NCBI GenBank assembly: GCA_002391545.1
Contig: DGFF01000019.1
Span: 1-26,629, forward strand
Direction of reading: 5' to 3'
Length of the DNA stretch: 26,629 bases
Source: Candidatus Fermentithermobacillaceae bacterium UBA3907
GTDB lineage: Bacteria > Bacillota > Sulfobacillia > Fermentithermobacillales > Fermentithermobacillaceae
The notes under the pieces were generated by a model. It saw nothing but the letters and a program-made list of their open reading frames with translations. It was not told where the DNA came from and made no database searches. The translations under genes were made by a program, and so were the position numbers. Of the stretch, positions 24,813 to 26,629 are shown piece after piece (positions within the stretch are counted from its first letter, which is position 1; each line of letters starts with the position of its first letter).

Positions 24813-26135
24813 TCAAGCCTCCCCAATTGCCCTTATAAATTCCAAGGGACACACTAATCTAGAGGTTCCGTAGAAAGGCGTCCCAGACTCCCACAAAGCT
24901 TGAAATATTTGATTCTCGGTAAGGGTAGGATTTACCTGAAAACCAAGGGTTACGAGTCCTGCTACATATGCAGTAGACCAATCCAAAATACCCGAACCAT
25001 AATATGTGTATTGTTGAGGCCCATGACTATTGGGCACAGCAATGAAATCTGAAGGAGCCGCAAGGAGATCACTGGGTTCAGACATGATTGACTCGAGCCA
25101 ATCATTGAATTCTATATAGTCACTATACACATATGCGATATACAGAAAAGTGTTTATGGCTTCAGCTTGGATAGAATTAAGTTCTTCCATATCCGTAAGG
25201 AGTTTTTTTAGAATCTCTATTGCCTCGTCCCATGAATTGGCGTTGTGAGACTGAAGCGAATCTCCAATTTGCTTTTTTGCTAAAGTCCATGACCACACTT
25301 GGTAATTATCCGGTTCGTCTCTGTTCATTGTAGGAGGGCATCCACTTCCTGTAATAGGAAGCGAGGTTTGCATTCCAGGGTATAACACAACAATGTTTTC
25401 TGCCTTGGCTTTGTTTAAAGCGTCTGCTAATCCTTTTACTGGTCCTTCAGGGTCTGCGGCAATCTGTAACGGATCGGGCCCTAAAGCAAGTAGGACCAGT
25501 CGTATCTTTTCTTCCTCAGGGAGGGTTTTCTGAAAATCCAATAGTTTCTCCATAGCCTTTTTGTAACCATCATATGGGTCTTCATCATCAGAAACTGCAA
25601 AATAGTACAACGTGGCGTCAGGCGCAACACCGCTACTACCGCCAACTATGCCCGCTAGTGCAGAGCCATGGGAACTTAGTTCCTCTTCATGCGTGGAAGA
25701 AGACGAGACTTCAAAATAATTCAGGTTGTCTTGAAACGCCTCATGCTCCTTTAACATGGTTCTGTCGATTATAGCTACTGATATTCCTTTGCCGGTTACT
25801 CCATTCTGATGCAACTCAGACAGGCCGAGCCCCAAGTACTTACCGCTTTCCATAACTTGGTTAGCTAGTAACTGCAACGAATTATCCTCGGTTTCGGGCC
25901 ATTTGGTTGATGTATCGAAGGTAAACGTATATAGAATTTCTGAAATGTTCTCTATCTTCATATCTGACAAGTCAGCGCCAGTGAAGTCAGCAAATGTAAA
26001 AGACTCAATAATAGGTGCAGGAATGTCTGCAAACGGGCTATCATTACCATGCCCCGAACTGAAGTACATAAGGATTCCTGCAATGGAACCAAGTATCATG
26101 ACTATAACTAAGAGAAGCACTACTGTTTTTTTCAA
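24813..26135 (-). CDS. Membrane-anchored or secreted subtilase-like (S8) protein, probably catalytically degenerate
   Basis: From TTG 26135 (GGAGG 7 bases upstream) the protein has 440 residues and starts KKTVVLLLVIVMILGSIAGILMYF, a signal anchor or signal peptide. The frame is open further upstream, but that would put 31 unlikely residues, overlapping uppP, before the hydrophobic segment. The S8 fold is recognisable: GKGISVAIID (D124), SSHGSALAGIVGG (H156) and YGSGILDWSTAYVAGL (380-394). Without gaps, the nucleophilic Ser position of the usual (M/T)S(W/F)A..Y.AG motif is D385. The oxyanion Asn position (IVVLYPGM) is M255. Catalytic Asp and His remain. It may be a scaffold, binding or sensing protein at the cell surface. 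It lies 41 bases after uppP. Confidence 0.8.
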   Translation of the reverse strand: MKKTVVLLLVIVMILGSIAGILMYFSSGHGNDSPFADIPAPIIESFTFADFTGADLSDMKIENISEILYTFTFDTSTKWPETEDNSLQLLANQVMESGKYLGLGLSELHQNGVTGKGISVAIIDRTMLKEHEAFQDNLNYFEVSSSSTHEEELSSHGSALAGIVGGSSGVAPDATLYYFAVSDDEDPYDGYKKAMEKLLDFQKTLPEEEKIRLVLLALGPDPLQIAADPEGPVKGLADALNKAKAENIVVLYPGMQTSLPITGSGCPPTMNRDEPDNYQVWSWTLAKKQIGDSLQSHNANSWDEAIEILKKLLTDMEELNSIQAEAINTFLYIAYVYSDYIEFNDWLESIMSEPSDLLAAPSDFIAVPNSHGPQQYTYYGSGILDWSTAYVAGLVTLGFQVNPTLTENQIFQALWESGTPFYGTSRLVCPLEFIRAIGEA

Positions 26136-26154
26136 ATGCCTTCCTCCAGTGCGA

Positions 26155-26168
26155 ATTATAGCATTATA
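26155..26168 (-). promoter_or_regulatory. Tandem TATAAT -10-like hexamers before the subtilase-like gene
   Basis: The minus strand reads TATAAT-GC-TATAAT, just after the uppP stop codon. No good -35 is seen at 17 bases for either box. The transcript would have a very short leader containing GGAGG (26147-26143). It may give the subtilase gene its own transcription, separate from uppP. Confidence 0.4.
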
Positions 26169-26176
26169 GCTAAGTC

Positions 26177-26629
26177 TTAACCCAAGGCTAGACTGGCAAT
26201 AACACCTAAGATACCAACGATCCAGCAATAGTGCGAAAACTTGTACAACTCTCCTTTTCGTATAGTGCGAAACAAGACTGCAAGGGCTATCATTCCTACT
26301 CCAAATGAAATGGTTCCCCCTAGTAAGGCCATAGGCTCAAACACTGGCTTTTGGGTTTTTACAGCCTGCATTATGTCCAAAAAGGCTGCCCCAAACACTG
26401 CAGGTAACGAAAGCAAAAACGAAAATATGGCCGAGTCTTCTCTGGACATGCCAGTTAATAGTCCTGCGGTGATAGTAGTCCCAGATCTAGATATGCCCGG
26501 TATGATCGCTATGGCCTGCGAAACACCTACAATTAAGGATTTTGGAAAAGTAACTGTGTCTAGAGGGAAATCCTGAGTAGATAACTTCGTAGCAGCGCTT
26601 GTAGGTTTCACGCTTGGCGTTGATTTTGA
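26177..26629 (-). CDS. uppP: Undecaprenyl-diphosphatase (UppP/BacA), 5'-truncated by window edge
   Basis: The C-terminal 150 residues are visible and the frame is open through the right edge, so the start lies outside. The family is about 270 residues long. The signature PGISRSGTT and the following LLTGMSREDSAIFSFLLSLP are diagnostic. Several membrane helices follow (ALLGGTISFGVGMIALAVLF, WIVGILGVIASLAL). The enzyme dephosphorylates undecaprenyl diphosphate in the membrane to recycle the carrier lipid for peptidoglycan synthesis. An internal GTG at 26611 is not a credible start. The subtilase-like gene follows on the same strand. Confidence 0.95.
   Translation of the reverse strand, partial: SKSTPSVKPTSAATKLSTQDFPLDTVTFPKSLIVGVSQAIAIIPGISRSGTTITAGLLTGMSREDSAIFSFLLSLPAVFGAAFLDIMQAVKTQKPVFEPMALLGGTISFGVGMIALAVLFRTIRKGELYKFSHYCWIVGILGVIASLALG

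Noticed and set aside
1..26629. CRISPR arrays, insertion sequences, tRNA or rRNA genes
   Set aside because: I saw no spaced direct repeats, transposase frames, terminal inverted repeats or tRNA-like cloverleaf sequences on either strand by eye.

Overview
The window reads as a chromosomal segment of a low-to-moderate-GC anaerobic member of the Bacillota (Clostridia-like). Support for this comes from IreB/ReoM (a Firmicutes protein), strong GGAGG ribosome binding sites, frequent TTG starts, a ferredoxin-fused aldo/keto reductase, a glutaconate-type CoA-transferase and a FtsK/SpoIIIE translocase. I cannot name the genus. There are 20 protein genes (two cut by the window edges) and no RNA genes, CRISPR arrays or mobile elements. 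No gene-free stretch exceeds about 200 bases.

Layout. At the left edge (+) is the 3' part of a DUF4910/M28-like aminopeptidase, ending at a terminator shared with the opposing leftward cluster. That cluster reads aldo/keto reductase, MFS transporter, proS, alaS, ireB. dinB (+) diverges from the aldo/keto reductase, apparently from a shared symmetrical -10 element. dinB converges on a three-gene leftward operon: CoA-transferase alpha, CoA-transferase beta, thiolase. Immediately upstream of that operon are an NtrC-family sigma-54 activator and its histidine kinase. Between activator and operon lies a consensus sigma-54 promoter (-24 TGGCACG, -12 TTGCA). The arrangement parallels the E. coli AtoSC/atoDAEB system, with a Gct-type transferase.

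Next is a rightward gene resembling UPF0302/YpiB (ReoY) with a strong terminator. It faces a leftward cluster of CobO, two paralogous M14 carboxypeptidases and an M42 aminopeptidase. A divergent ftsK/spoIIIE follows, then a leftward pair at the right edge: uppP (cut) and a secreted or membrane-anchored subtilase-like protein whose catalytic Ser and oxyanion Asn appear to be replaced.

Taken together, five peptidase-family genes plus a regulated CoA-transferase/thiolase operon suggest a peptide- or amino-acid-fermenting or short-chain-acid-using anaerobe. The points most worth a second look are the sigma-54 regulon, the presence of both ReoM and a ReoY-like protein together with a cell-wall lipid carrier enzyme (UppP), and the degenerate subtilase.
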